From Streptomyces canus (GTDB lineage Bacteria > Actinomycetota > Actinomycetes > Streptomycetales > Streptomycetaceae): 64,000 bases of DNA. The position numbers and the translations under genes are program-made. The stretch covers positions 322,279 to 386,278 of the forward strand of contig NZ_KQ948666.1 of assembly GCF_001514145.1 (NCBI RefSeq), read 5' to 3'. The notes under the pieces are model-generated. The model saw nothing but the letters and a program-made list of their open reading frames with translations. It made no database searches and was not told the origin of the DNA. Position 1 is the first letter of the stretch. Each line of letters opens with the position of its first letter. Positions 50,004 to 58,354 of this stretch are shown here, one piece after another.

Positions 50004-52235
50004 CTATCGCTTCGGCGCCGCGACCGGCACGTGCAGCGGCCTGGCCAGACCCACCACGGTCTCGTCCAGGCGCTGTACGTGCCGCAGCACGCGGTCGGTG
50101 ACACGGCCGAAGCGCGGAGTGCCGGGGACCTCGGTGTCCAGCAGGGACGCGATGCTCGGCCCGGTCTCGACCCGGTCGGTGGACCGCTCGTCGGCGACAT
50201 GCGCGGCGATCGCCGCGATGTTGTCCCCGATCCGCCTGCCGGCCCGGCGCAGCCGGGGATCCGCCGCGATCGAGGGGTGCGTGGACAGCAGTTCGGCCGT
50301 CGCCGCCAGCGAGCGCGCGTGGTACGCGCACGTCTCCAGGAGCGCCACGACATAACGGGCCGTGTCGCGCCGGGCCCGCAGTGGTGTGATCGGATGCGTC
50401 AGCGGCTGGGTCGCCGCCCGCAGATCGGCCAGCGCCTGGTCCAGATCGCGGGCCTGGTCGAGCAGTTCGACGGGGGAGCCGCCGCTGAGCTGGTCCACGG
50501 CGGCCTCGGTGACCTCGGCGAGCCGCTCCAGGACGGTGACGAGCAGGTCGTTCGTACGGCGGTCCGTGCGCACCGGCAGGACGAACGCCGCCGCTATCAC
50601 TCCGCAGGCCGCGCCGAGCGCGGTCTCCTCCACGCGTAGCACCAGCACCGAGAGGCTGTAGGTGTGCAGCAGGGTGTAGAGGAGCCCCAGGGCCGCGGTG
50701 ACAAAGAAGGACATCAGCGTGTAGGAGAGCGGCGCGGTGTAGAACATCGCGAACACCAGCACCAGCACCAGGGCGAACGCCGTCCAGGTGTGCTGCCCGA
50801 CCACCCCCGCCAGCACGATCCCGGCCAGCACGCCGAGGACGGTCCCCAGCAGCCGGCGGTAGCCCTTGACCAGGATCTCGCCCGTGGACGCGGTGTTCAT
50901 GAAGACGATCCAGCAGGTCAGCACCGCCCAGTACCAGCGCTGGCTGGAGAGGAACTCGCCCCCGACGATGGCGAGCGAGGACCCCACGGCGACCTGTACC
51001 GCGGCCCGCGTCGTGGGCCGCCCGAGCCCCCTGAGCTCCTCCTGCGTCCCGGCGTCCTCGTCACCGGCGTCGATGACCGCGTCCTCGGCGTCCAGCTCCT
51101 CGCGGGAACGGGCCGTCGCGGGGGAATCGTCCGACTCGTCCTGCGGACCGTCCAGGGCGATCCTGAGCCCCAGCACCGCGCGGGCGGCCTCACCGACACC
51201 CCGGAAGACGTCCTGGACCGCGGGCGGCGCGGGCGGCAGGTTCTCCTCCTCGCGGTAGCCGAGGAGCCGGTTGCGGACCTGGGACAGCGCCGTGCCGGAC
51301 CTGGCGGCGACGGGACGCAGCACCAGCAGCCGCAGCGCCTCCAGATCGCGGCGCACCTGGGCGATCGCCTCGTCCCGACCGGCCATCCGGCCTGCTCGCG
51401 GTGCCGGCGCGCCCGGCAGGTGAAGGGTCAGCGTGTCCGCCCGCTGGGCGCTGCGGGCGCTGAGCAGCAACAGGCCGAGCCGCTCGGCGGCGATCTCGGC
51501 GTCCGCGACACGCCGCTGCACGAGCCGCGCCGCGGCCGCGTCGGACGTCCCCTCCTCCAGCCGCCCCTGGATCATCAGCGCGGTCTCGTGCAGCCGCGCG
51601 GTCCCCTCGCGTACGTCCTTCAGCGCCTCGTCGATCTCCTCGGGCCCGGCGTCCAGCAGCTGGAGCTGCGCGGAGACCAGCTGGGCCAGCCGGGCCCGGA
51701 ATGCCTCCCGCAGGCGTTCGAGAAGGCCTGCGGGAGTCTCGGGCACCAGCAGGAAACGTGCCGCCGCGCTGCACAGGAAGGCGACGCCGAGGACGCCGTA
51801 CAGCTCGGGCAGACCGGAGACGGTCGCCCCGACGAAGAGGGACACGAAGTAGACCTGGAAGCCGATCAGTCCGAGCGCGGTGCCCCGGTCGCCGAAGCGG
51901 CGGCCGTAGACGGCGCAGAAGATCAGCACGACGAAGAAGAGGTCACCGGCCACCACACGGGAGCTGAGGAGCGCGCCCAGGGACATCGAGGCCAGGGCCA
52001 CGGGGAGGCCCAGGGCGAGCGTCACGGCCTGCGGGGCGCGCTGCTTCTCCCGGATGGCGAACGTCGCGACCATCGCCGCGATGGCGCCCGCCACCAGGTG
52101 GGGGACGTCGGCCTTCAGCAGACCGAGTACGGCCAGCGTGAGCGCGATCGCCCCCACCGTGCGCAGCCCGGCGGCCAGCCGGAGCAGCCCCGGGTCCGAC
52201 GCGGCGACCCGATCGCGCAGCCTCGCTGTGTTCAC
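50004..52235 (-). CDS. FUSC-family membrane transporter
   Basis: A 743-residue protein with two blocks of membrane helices (about 18-165 and 410-555) around a large cytoplasmic region (about 170-400), plus a C-terminal helical domain. The second block carries RWYWAVLTCWIVFMNTASTG and the GYRRLLGTVLGVLAGIVLAG motif typical of the FUSC superfamily, related to aromatic acid exporter AaeB. Actinomycete members probably export small amphipathic compounds. The start is taken as the GTG at 52235, with no ideal ribosome site. It ends beside the convergent DUF1206-neighbour gene. Confidence 0.82.
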   Translation of the reverse strand: MNTARLRDRVAASDPGLLRLAAGLRTVGAIALTLAVLGLLKADVPHLVAGAIAAMVATFAIREKQRAPQAVTLALGLPVALASMSLGALLSSRVVAGDLFFVVLIFCAVYGRRFGDRGTALGLIGFQVYFVSLFVGATVSGLPELYGVLGVAFLCSAAARFLLVPETPAGLLERLREAFRARLAQLVSAQLQLLDAGPEEIDEALKDVREGTARLHETALMIQGRLEEGTSDAAAARLVQRRVADAEIAAERLGLLLLSARSAQRADTLTLHLPGAPAPRAGRMAGRDEAIAQVRRDLEALRLLVLRPVAARSGTALSQVRNRLLGYREEENLPPAPPAVQDVFRGVGEAARAVLGLRIALDGPQDESDDSPATARSREELDAEDAVIDAGDEDAGTQEELRGLGRPTTRAAVQVAVGSSLAIVGGEFLSSQRWYWAVLTCWIVFMNTASTGEILVKGYRRLLGTVLGVLAGIVLAGVVGQHTWTAFALVLVLVFAMFYTAPLSYTLMSFFVTAALGLLYTLLHTYSLSVLVLRVEETALGAACGVIAAAFVLPVRTDRRTNDLLVTVLERLAEVTEAAVDQLSGGSPVELLDQARDLDQALADLRAATQPLTHPITPLRARRDTARYVVALLETCAYHARSLAATAELLSTHPSIAADPRLRRAGRRIGDNIAAIAAHVADERSTDRVETGPSIASLLDTEVPGTPRFGRVTDRVLRHVQRLDETVVGLARPLHVPVAAPKR

Positions 52236-52316
52236 TCCGCCGTACTCACTCCCGTGTCACGTCATGATCCGTTCCAGCATGGCACGGCGGGGTGGCTCCG
52301 GTGATGTGCGCCCCTC

Positions 52317-53693
52317 CTACTGGTCCAGTGCCCGCGTCCCCTCGACCTGCTCCCGGACCTGTTCCGGCGTCAGATACGCGTCGGTGTACTCGAAGTCCTT
52401 CAGCTTGGCGGGCTTGCGGGCCTGGAAGCCGGTGCGGACGAAGTCGTCTCCCGCGATGGCGTTGAGCGTCCAGTTCGTCGCCACGCGGACCTTGGCGACG
52501 TTGGTGCGCAGCGCGGCCCAGTGGTAGCCGCGGGCCGCGAACTGGGCGGGCAGACCGCGCAGTTCGATGCCGAGCGGCTTGGACACGGCATCCGTGCCGC
52601 CGAGGTCGACGACGAGACCGAGATCCTTGTGGACGTACGGCTTCAGTGCCTGGCCCCGCAGGGTCGCGATGACGTTGTCGGCGACCTGCTTGCCCTGGCG
52701 CATGGCGTGCTGGGCCGTGGGCGGGCAGATCGCGCTGTCGTCGTCCTTCGCCTTGTCGGGCACGGCGGCGGAGTCGCCGAGCGCGAAGACGCCGTCCTGG
52801 CCCGGCAGGGTCATCTCGGCGGTGACCGCCAGCCGCCCGCGAACCGTCTCGGCGCCGAGCGTGGCGATCAGCGGGCTCGCGACGACCCCGGCCGTCCAGA
52901 TCAGGGTCCGGGTGGGAATCACCCGGCCGTCGGTGAAGGTGACCTCCTCGGGGCCCGCCTTCTCGATGGAGACGCCCAGCGACACGTCGATGCCGCGCCG
53001 GCGCAGGATCTCCTGCGCGCTGCGCCCCAGCTTGTCGCCCAGCTCCGGCATCAGCTTCGGGGCGATGTCGATCAGATGCCACTTGATCAGCGACGGGTCG
53101 ATGCGCGGGTAGCGCTTGACCGCCGCGTGGGTGAGCTTCTGCAGACAGGCGGCGGTCTCGGTGCCGGCGTATCCGCCGCCGACGACCACGAACTGCAGCC
53201 GGGCCGCGCGCTCGGCCGGGTCCTGGCTGGCGTCCGCCAGATCGAGCTGGGAGATGACGTGGTCGCGGATGTAGGCGGCCTCGGCGAGGGTCTTCATCCC
53301 GAAGGCGTGCTCGGTGAGCCCGGGGATGTCGAAGGTGCGGGTGATGCTGCCGGGAGCCAACACGATGTAGTCGTACGGCTCGTTGATGATCTCGTCCGTG
53401 ATGGTGCGGATCACGCAGACCTTGGACTTGAGATCCACGCCGATCGCACCGCCCGGAATGATCCGGGTGCGGTACTTCTTGCTGCGGCGCAGCGAGACGG
53501 CGATCGACTGGGGCGTCAGCACGCCGGAGGCGACCTGGGGCAGCAGCGGGAGATAGAGCTGGTAGGCGAACGGCGTCACCAAGGTGACGTCGGCTTCGTC
53601 CGGGGAGAGTTTCCGCTCCAGCCGGCGAACACATTCGACACCGGCGAAGCCGGCGCCAACCACCAGGATCCTGGGTCGTGTCACGGTGTTCAT
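52317..53693 (-). CDS. ndh: Type II NADH dehydrogenase (NDH-2)-like NAD(P)/FAD oxidoreductase
   Basis: A 458-residue single-subunit flavoenzyme that would pass electrons from NADH to menaquinone without pumping protons. FAD motif ILVVGAGFAGVE (about 9-20), NAD(P) motif VVVGGGYAGTE (about 166-176), and the closing segment GVFALGDSAAVP are seen, together with the quinone-site AQHAMRQGKQVADN. The C-terminal amphipathic helix serves membrane attachment. Start choice is uncertain: the ATG at 53693 has AAAGGG directly against it, while the in-frame GTG at 53684 has the same site at nine bases. It is divergent from the PRC-barrel gene over 265 bases. Confidence 0.87.
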   Translation of the reverse strand: MNTVTRPRILVVGAGFAGVECVRRLERKLSPDEADVTLVTPFAYQLYLPLLPQVASGVLTPQSIAVSLRRSKKYRTRIIPGGAIGVDLKSKVCVIRTITDEIINEPYDYIVLAPGSITRTFDIPGLTEHAFGMKTLAEAAYIRDHVISQLDLADASQDPAERAARLQFVVVGGGYAGTETAACLQKLTHAAVKRYPRIDPSLIKWHLIDIAPKLMPELGDKLGRSAQEILRRRGIDVSLGVSIEKAGPEEVTFTDGRVIPTRTLIWTAGVVASPLIATLGAETVRGRLAVTAEMTLPGQDGVFALGDSAAVPDKAKDDDSAICPPTAQHAMRQGKQVADNVIATLRGQALKPYVHKDLGLVVDLGGTDAVSKPLGIELRGLPAQFAARGYHWAALRTNVAKVRVATNWTLNAIAGDDFVRTGFQARKPAKLKDFEYTDAYLTPEQVREQVEGTRALDQ

Positions 53694-53867
53694 CCCTTTC
53701 TGCGGCTCCAGGCGGTCTGCCTCGAACGCCCTTCGTCTGCCCGTGCGGGCGCGACGAATGCGTCGAGGACCACCATGCCCGTCCTGGCCTGAAAGTGCAC
53801 TGGGAGAAAAGTGAAGGAGGTGCGCGGACCGGACGCGGGGAAACCGCTTGTGAGGGTGCCGCTCGCC

Positions 53868-53892
53868 GAATGTGTGTGCGGCAGAGGGGTAT
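53868..53892 (+). promoter_or_regulatory. Candidate SigB-type promoter of the PRC-barrel gene
   Basis: GAAT (53868-53871), a 15-base spacer and GGGTAT (53887-53892) match the SigB consensus GNNT-N14-16-GGGTAC/T. Transcription would begin near 53898, about 60 bases before the GTG at 53959. This is the clearest signal in the otherwise featureless 265-base gap after the NDH-2 start. Confidence 0.5.
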
Positions 53893-53958
53893 TGGGTGCT
53901 GTGGGCCCGCTCGCAGCGGAGAGCCGGCCCGTGCAGTACCAGGAAGGGAAGGAGCAGC

Positions 53959-54318
53959 GTGACCACCGAGAGAATCTGGTCGTACGCGCCGGACAGCGGA
54001 TACGTCGAGGGACAGGACCTGACGGGATTCACCGTCGTCGCGAGCGACGGCACGATCGGACACGTGGACCGGCAGGCCGCCCCGCACGGCATGGGACACC
54101 TCGTCGTCGACACCGGCGTCTGGGTCTTCGGCAGGAGCGTCCTGGTGCCGGTGGGCGTCGTCACCGGCGTCGACACCCAGGGCCGCCGCGTCACCCTGGC
54201 CTGCACCGGGCCGGAGGTGAAGGCGGCCCCGCGCTTCGGGACGGACAGCGAGACCAGGGACCCCGAGTACCTCGCGGCGGTCGGCGCCTACTACGCGCGG
54301 CTCGCCGCCACGGCCTGA
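53959..54318 (+). CDS. PRC-barrel domain protein
   Basis: A 119-residue soluble protein with an N-terminal PRC-barrel: LTGFTVVASDGTIGHVDRQAA followed by HLVVDTGVWVFGRSVLVPVG and VTGVD (quoted in pieces). The PRC fold is found in RimM and photosynthetic reaction centres and generally mediates protein or RNA contacts. The C-terminus contains DPEYLAAVGAYYARL, a tail often seen in stress-associated PRC proteins. The start is a GTG preceded by AGGAAGGGAAGGAG. A SigB-type promoter match about 65 bases upstream suggests stress induction. It is convergent with the second anti-sigma-type ATPase, 16 bases away. Confidence 0.82.
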   Translation: MTTERIWSYAPDSGYVEGQDLTGFTVVASDGTIGHVDRQAAPHGMGHLVVDTGVWVFGRSVLVPVGVVTGVDTQGRRVTLACTGPEVKAAPRFGTDSETRDPEYLAAVGAYYARLAATA

Positions 54319-54334
54319 CCGGGGCCGGGGGACG

Positions 54335-54826
54335 TCACCACGGCAGAAAGGCGTGCACGTCCTTGCCACGGTCGTCCGTGACCACGCTGACCTGGTCGCA
54401 CAGCGCGTGCACGAGGTGCCAGCCGACGCCCCCGCCGCCGCTGCGCGGATCGAAGGCGCGGGGCGCGGGCGGTGTGGGATTGGTGTCGCGCAGGGTCACG
54501 TGCACGCCGTCGAAGGTCCGGCGCAGGCGGAGCGCGAAGGGGCCGGGAGCGTACTGGACCGCGTTGGCGGCGAGTTCGGTGACGATCAACAGGATGTCGT
54601 CCCAGTGCTCGGCGCTCGCGGGCGGCACCCGGTCGGCCAGGTCGCCGAGGAATTCCTCAGCGGCAAGCCGCGCGCCCGTCACGCAGTGCGGTTCTCCCGC
54701 GAAACGGGTCGTACGGCTCGGAATCGCCTCGGAAGTCAGTGTCTCGTCCCAACGCGGCTCGGTCGCCATGCCGGAGTTCACCCCCGTGGAGTCGGCAAGG
54801 CTTTGTCCTTTCACTGGCATCGCCAT
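54335..54826 (-). CDS. Second anti-sigma-type ATP-binding protein
   Basis: A GHKL-type ATPase of about 163 residues. The N box reads VTELAANAVQYAPGPF (about 79-94), the G1 Asp is in VTLRDTNPTPP, and the G2 Gly loop is SGGGGVGWHLVHAL, all typical of RsbW-like anti-sigma/kinase proteins of Streptomyces. The start is uncertain: candidates are ATGs at 54826, 54820 and 54769, none with a good ribosome site; the conserved domain begins near SEAIPSRTTRF. No cognate sigma factor is adjacent, so it could act on the factor at 47715 or elsewhere. Confidence 0.75.
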   Translation of the reverse strand: MAMPVKGQSLADSTGVNSGMATEPRWDETLTSEAIPSRTTRFAGEPHCVTGARLAAEEFLGDLADRVPPASAEHWDDILLIVTELAANAVQYAPGPFALRLRRTFDGVHVTLRDTNPTPPAPRAFDPRSGGGGVGWHLVHALCDQVSVVTDDRGKDVHAFLPW

Positions 54827-54886
54827 TGTGCTGTGTTCCCGAGGGGACGCGGCCCAATCGTCCTTGAGCATGTGGGCTCGGGCGCA

Positions 54887-56782
54887 TCACCGGAACACGT
54901 TGTCCGAGTCGTCCCAGCTCAGCACGTCCTCTGCCGGTGTGCGCCGGGCGCCGGGCGAGCGGGCCTGGTACATCGCGTCGATCTCCAGCGCGTACCGTCG
55001 CACGATCTCGTCCCGGCGCAGCTTCATCGACGGCGTCAGCAGGCCGTTGGCCTGGTCGAACGGCTCCGACAGCACCCGGAACACCCGGATCGACTCCGAG
55101 CGCGAGACCGTGCTGTTGGCGGCGGCCACGGCCCGTGCGATCTCCTCCCGCAGCGCGTTCTCCTCCCGCGCCGAGGGGTCCTGCTGGGCCACCAGGACCC
55201 CTCGCCAGTGGGCCAGGAACACCGGGTCCAGGGTGAGCAGGGCGCCCACGCAGGGCCGGTTGTCACCCACCACCACGGCCTGGTGGATGAGCGGGTGCAT
55301 CCTCAGCCGGTGTTCGAGGGCGGCCGGGGCCACGCTCTTGCCGCTGGTGGTGACGATGATGTCCTTCTTGCGGCCGGTGATCGTCAGATAGCCGTCGGCG
55401 TCCAGCCGCCCGAGATCCCCGGTGGCCAGCCAGCCGCCGTACAGCGCGGCCCGCGTCGCGGCCTCGTCGTTGACATACCCTTGGAAGACCGACGGCCCGC
55501 GCACCAGGATCTCCCCGTCGTCCGCCACCCGCAGGTCCACGCCGGGCAGGGGCCGGCCCACCGTCCCGGACTTCTCCCGGCCCAGCGGCTGCATGGTGAT
55601 TCCGCCGCAGGTCTCCGTGAGCCCGTACCCGTCGTGGACGTAGACACCGATGCCCTCGTAGAACAGGGAGAGTTCACGGTTGAGGGTGGAACCGCCCGAG
55701 GTGGCACGCCGGGCCCGGCCGCCCAGCGCTGCCCGCAGTCTGCGGTACACCGTCCGTTCGTACAGGGCGTGCTGGAGCCGCAGGTCGAAACCGGGACCGG
55801 GGCCCTCGCCCAGCCGCTGCCGCTCGCAGGCCAGGGCGAAGTCCCGTGCCGTGTCGGCGGCCCGCTCGAACAGGGCGCCCCGGCCCGCCTGCTGGGAGGC
55901 GCGCAGGAAGTTCTTGTAGATCTTCTCGAAGACCGAGGGGACGGCATAGAAGTAGGTGGGGCGGAAGGACCTCAGGGAGGCCGCCAGCGCCTCCTCGCTC
56001 AGATCGGGCTCGTGGGCCATGAGCAGACCGCCGCGGATGCACACGCCCTGGATCATGAGGCCGTACACATGGGAGAAGGGCAGGAAGGCGAGGACGGACG
56101 GCTGCTGCCCCGCCGGTGCCGTGATCTGGCGCCAGCCCTCGAGCAGCGTGTCGACGGGGCTCGCGAGGCCGCGATGGCTGAGTGCGCAGCCCAGCGGACG
56201 GCCCGCGGTGCCGGAGGTGTAGGTGACGACCGCCGTGGAGTCCGGCAGCACGATGCGGCGCAGCGACTCCACGGTGGCGAGCGGGATCATCCGGCCCCGC
56301 TCCGTCAGTGCTTCCAGCGCGTCCGCGTCCAACTGCCAGACGTGGCGCAGTCTGGGCAGCGAGGCGCACACCGAGCCGACCGTCATCACCGCCTGCTCGT
56401 CCTCCACCACCACGGCCACACAGCCGGTGTCCCGCAGGATCCACTCGACCTGTTCGCGCGACGACGTCGGATAGATCGGCACGACCTCGGCGCCGACCGT
56501 CCACAGCGCGTAGCTGAGAACCGTCCACTCGTAGCGGGTGCGCGCCATGATCGCCACCCGGTGGCCGGGCGAGATCCCGGACGCGACCAGCCCCTTCGCG
56601 AGGTCCACGACCTCGTCCCGCAGCTCCACGGCCGTGACCTCCTGCCAGCCTCCCGAGGAACCCTCGGGACGGCGGGCGAGCACCGGCAGGGTGGGGTCGA
56701 GTTCCGCCCTCTCGAAAACGCTGTCGGCCAGACCACCGCTGGAGTGCGAGATGGTCCGGGGAGCGAGGGCGAAGTCGCGCAT
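54887..56782 (-). CDS. Long-chain fatty-acid-CoA ligase family (AMP-forming)
   Basis: A 631-residue adenylate-forming enzyme that activates fatty acids as acyl-AMP and then acyl-CoA. The P-loop-like motif VVTYTSGTAGRPLGCALSH (about 196-214), the A5 motif DGYGLTETCGG, the WLATGDLG and TGRKKDIIVTTSGK segments, and the catalytic Lys in SMKLRR near the C-terminus are intact. Long-chain FACS members have this length and linker. The ATG at 56782 is chosen because AGGAG lies six bases upstream; the longer start at 56833 lacks one. The adjacent anti-sigma-type gene gives no functional link. Chain length is not determined. Confidence 0.9.
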   Translation of the reverse strand: MRDFALAPRTISHSSGGLADSVFERAELDPTLPVLARRPEGSSGGWQEVTAVELRDEVVDLAKGLVASGISPGHRVAIMARTRYEWTVLSYALWTVGAEVVPIYPTSSREQVEWILRDTGCVAVVVEDEQAVMTVGSVCASLPRLRHVWQLDADALEALTERGRMIPLATVESLRRIVLPDSTAVVTYTSGTAGRPLGCALSHRGLASPVDTLLEGWRQITAPAGQQPSVLAFLPFSHVYGLMIQGVCIRGGLLMAHEPDLSEEALAASLRSFRPTYFYAVPSVFEKIYKNFLRASQQAGRGALFERAADTARDFALACERQRLGEGPGPGFDLRLQHALYERTVYRRLRAALGGRARRATSGGSTLNRELSLFYEGIGVYVHDGYGLTETCGGITMQPLGREKSGTVGRPLPGVDLRVADDGEILVRGPSVFQGYVNDEAATRAALYGGWLATGDLGRLDADGYLTITGRKKDIIVTTSGKSVAPAALEHRLRMHPLIHQAVVVGDNRPCVGALLTLDPVFLAHWRGVLVAQQDPSAREENALREEIARAVAAANSTVSRSESIRVFRVLSEPFDQANGLLTPSMKLRRDEIVRRYALEIDAMYQARSPGARRTPAEDVLSWDDSDNVFR

Positions 56783-56934
56783 GCGCTGCTCCTGACGTGT
56801 ACGGGCTGTGACTGAGCCGACGAGCTCGGTCATCGGCGGTGCTCGAATCTAGCCCAGGTGTGAGCGGGCGGTACCTGGAATACGGAAGTAAGCGGTCACC
56901 CGTGATCTGGTCGAGATCGGGGCACTCGGAGCGC

Positions 56935-57154
56935 ATGAGTTACACGAACCCCGAACCCGAACGCACCACCGCCGGGCGGCGGCGTACCCCCGGGCGAGAC
57001 CCCGCCCGCCGAGAGCAGCCTGCCCGAGGCAGGCCCCCGGGAGACGCACCACCCGACCAAGGGCTGGGCCAAGGGGCCGCTGGCCCTGATCCTCCTCCTG
57101 GTCGTGCTCGTCGCCGCCTTCTTCCTGGTGTACGCGATCGTCCTGGCCCTGTGA
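56935..57154 (+). pseudogene. DUF6480-like small membrane protein with a frameshift
   Basis: The ATG at 56935 opens MSYTNPEPER, the normal start of DUF6480 proteins, but this frame then reads low-complexity sequence past 57154. A second frame from about 56965 gives GGGVPPGETPPAESS, then EAGPRETHHPTKGWAKGPL and a single membrane helix (ALILLLVVLVAAFFLVYAIV) ending at the stop 57152-57154. Both parts together make one complete family member of about 73 residues, so a one- or two-base change near 56957-56970 has split it. Either the gene is dead or there is an error in this GC-rich repeat (GGGCGGCGGC). The function is unknown. Confidence 0.7.
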
Positions 57155-57157
57155 CGA

Positions 57158-58246
57158 CTACGCCTGGGTCAGCCGCACGCACTCGGTGACGACGTCCCGC
57201 AGGCTCCCGGTGCGCTCCAGCAGCTCGCGCTGCACCCGGGCACCGTTGCCGTGCCGCAGCAGTGCGGCACAGGACTCGCGGGCCCGGTCCAGGTCGCCGC
57301 TGTCGGCGAGCGCGTCCTCGACGTACTCCAGCAAGGCCCGCACCACCGTCTCCGCGGGCATCCGGTGCATGGTCGCCGGGTGGAGCAGCTCCTCGGACAG
57401 CCCGGAGCGCGCGGCCCGCCAAGCGGCCAGCCGCAGCAGGCTCACGCTGTGCGTCACCGGCTCCCGGCCCGCCCGCCACTCGCGCGCGGCCGTCTCCACC
57501 AGCCCGCGGGCGAGGGTCGCCAGGAGGACGGCGGTGTCCGCCTGCAGACAGACGTCCGAGACCCGGATCTCCACCGTCGGGTAGTTCCGGGACAGCCGGG
57601 CGTCGAAGTAGATCATTCCCTCGTCCAGGATGACGCCGGTCGCCACCATGTCCGCGACCCGCCGGTGATAGCGCTCCGCCGAGCGGAAGGGCTCGGTCGG
57701 ACCGGCCGAGGGCCAGCGCTGCCACACCCGGCTGCGGTAGCTGCTGTAGCCGGTGTCCTTGCCCTGCCAGAAGGGCGAGTTGGCGCTCATCGCGGCCAGC
57801 ACGGCCAGCCAGGGCTGCATCCGGTCGACGACGGCGACGGCCTCGTCGTCGGATTCCACGGACACATGGACGTGACAGCCCATGACGAGCTGCTCGCGGG
57901 TGGCGATGCCGTACTGATCCGCCATCCACTGGTAGCGACGGCCGATGCCGACCGAGGGGCTGACGGGCAGCGGCGAGGTGGCCAGGGAGGCCACGGCGCA
58001 ACCACTGTCACCGGCGAGCCGGGCGGCCTCCTTGCGGCAGCGCACGATCTCGGCGCGGAGTTCGTCCATCCCCGACTGCGGGTGGGTGGCGAACTCCAGC
58101 ATCTGGTTGTGCAGCTCCTTCTCGAAGACGTCCTGGTCCGGCCCGTCCTGCGCGGCCCGCGCGAGCACGGCCGCGGAGAGCGCCTGCGGCTCGCCGGTCT
58201 CGGGGTCGACCAGGAGGAGTTCCTCCTCCACTCCGACGGTGCGCAC
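57158..58246 (-). CDS. GCS2/YbdK-type carboxylate-amine ligase (glutamate-cysteine ligase-like)
   Basis: A 362-residue ATP-dependent ligase of the GCS2 family. Signature segments are TVGVEEELLLVDPETGEPQ, the substrate/metal region LHNQMLEFATHP and GCHVHVSVES, and YPTVEIRVSDVCLQADTAVL (quoted in pieces). YbdK-type enzymes form gamma-glutamylcysteine-like bonds weakly in vitro; since Streptomyces makes mycothiol rather than glutathione, the true substrate is uncertain. The start is a GTG with AAGGGG nine bases upstream. It lies 108 bases after glgB on the same strand, so it might be co-transcribed with the glucan operon. Confidence 0.87.
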   Translation of the reverse strand: MRTVGVEEELLLVDPETGEPQALSAAVLARAAQDGPDQDVFEKELHNQMLEFATHPQSGMDELRAEIVRCRKEAARLAGDSGCAVASLATSPLPVSPSVGIGRRYQWMADQYGIATREQLVMGCHVHVSVESDDEAVAVVDRMQPWLAVLAAMSANSPFWQGKDTGYSSYRSRVWQRWPSAGPTEPFRSAERYHRRVADMVATGVILDEGMIYFDARLSRNYPTVEIRVSDVCLQADTAVLLATLARGLVETAAREWRAGREPVTHSVSLLRLAAWRAARSGLSEELLHPATMHRMPAETVVRALLEYVEDALADSGDLDRARESCAALLRHGNGARVQRELLERTGSLRDVVTECVRLTQA

Positions 58247-58354
58247 GTGATCCAGCCCCTTCTGTGGCCCTCGGCGACGACGAGGATGCTCGTTCTCGTA
58301 CGACCCCGACTGCCCCTTCGGGACCGGTCGGACACCTCCGCGTCGCCCGCGGAC

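Noticed and set aside
56783..56934. SigB-type promoter ahead of the DUF6480 gene
   Set aside because: The nearest hexamer is CGGTAC rather than GGGTAC, and the spacing to a GNNT is wrong.
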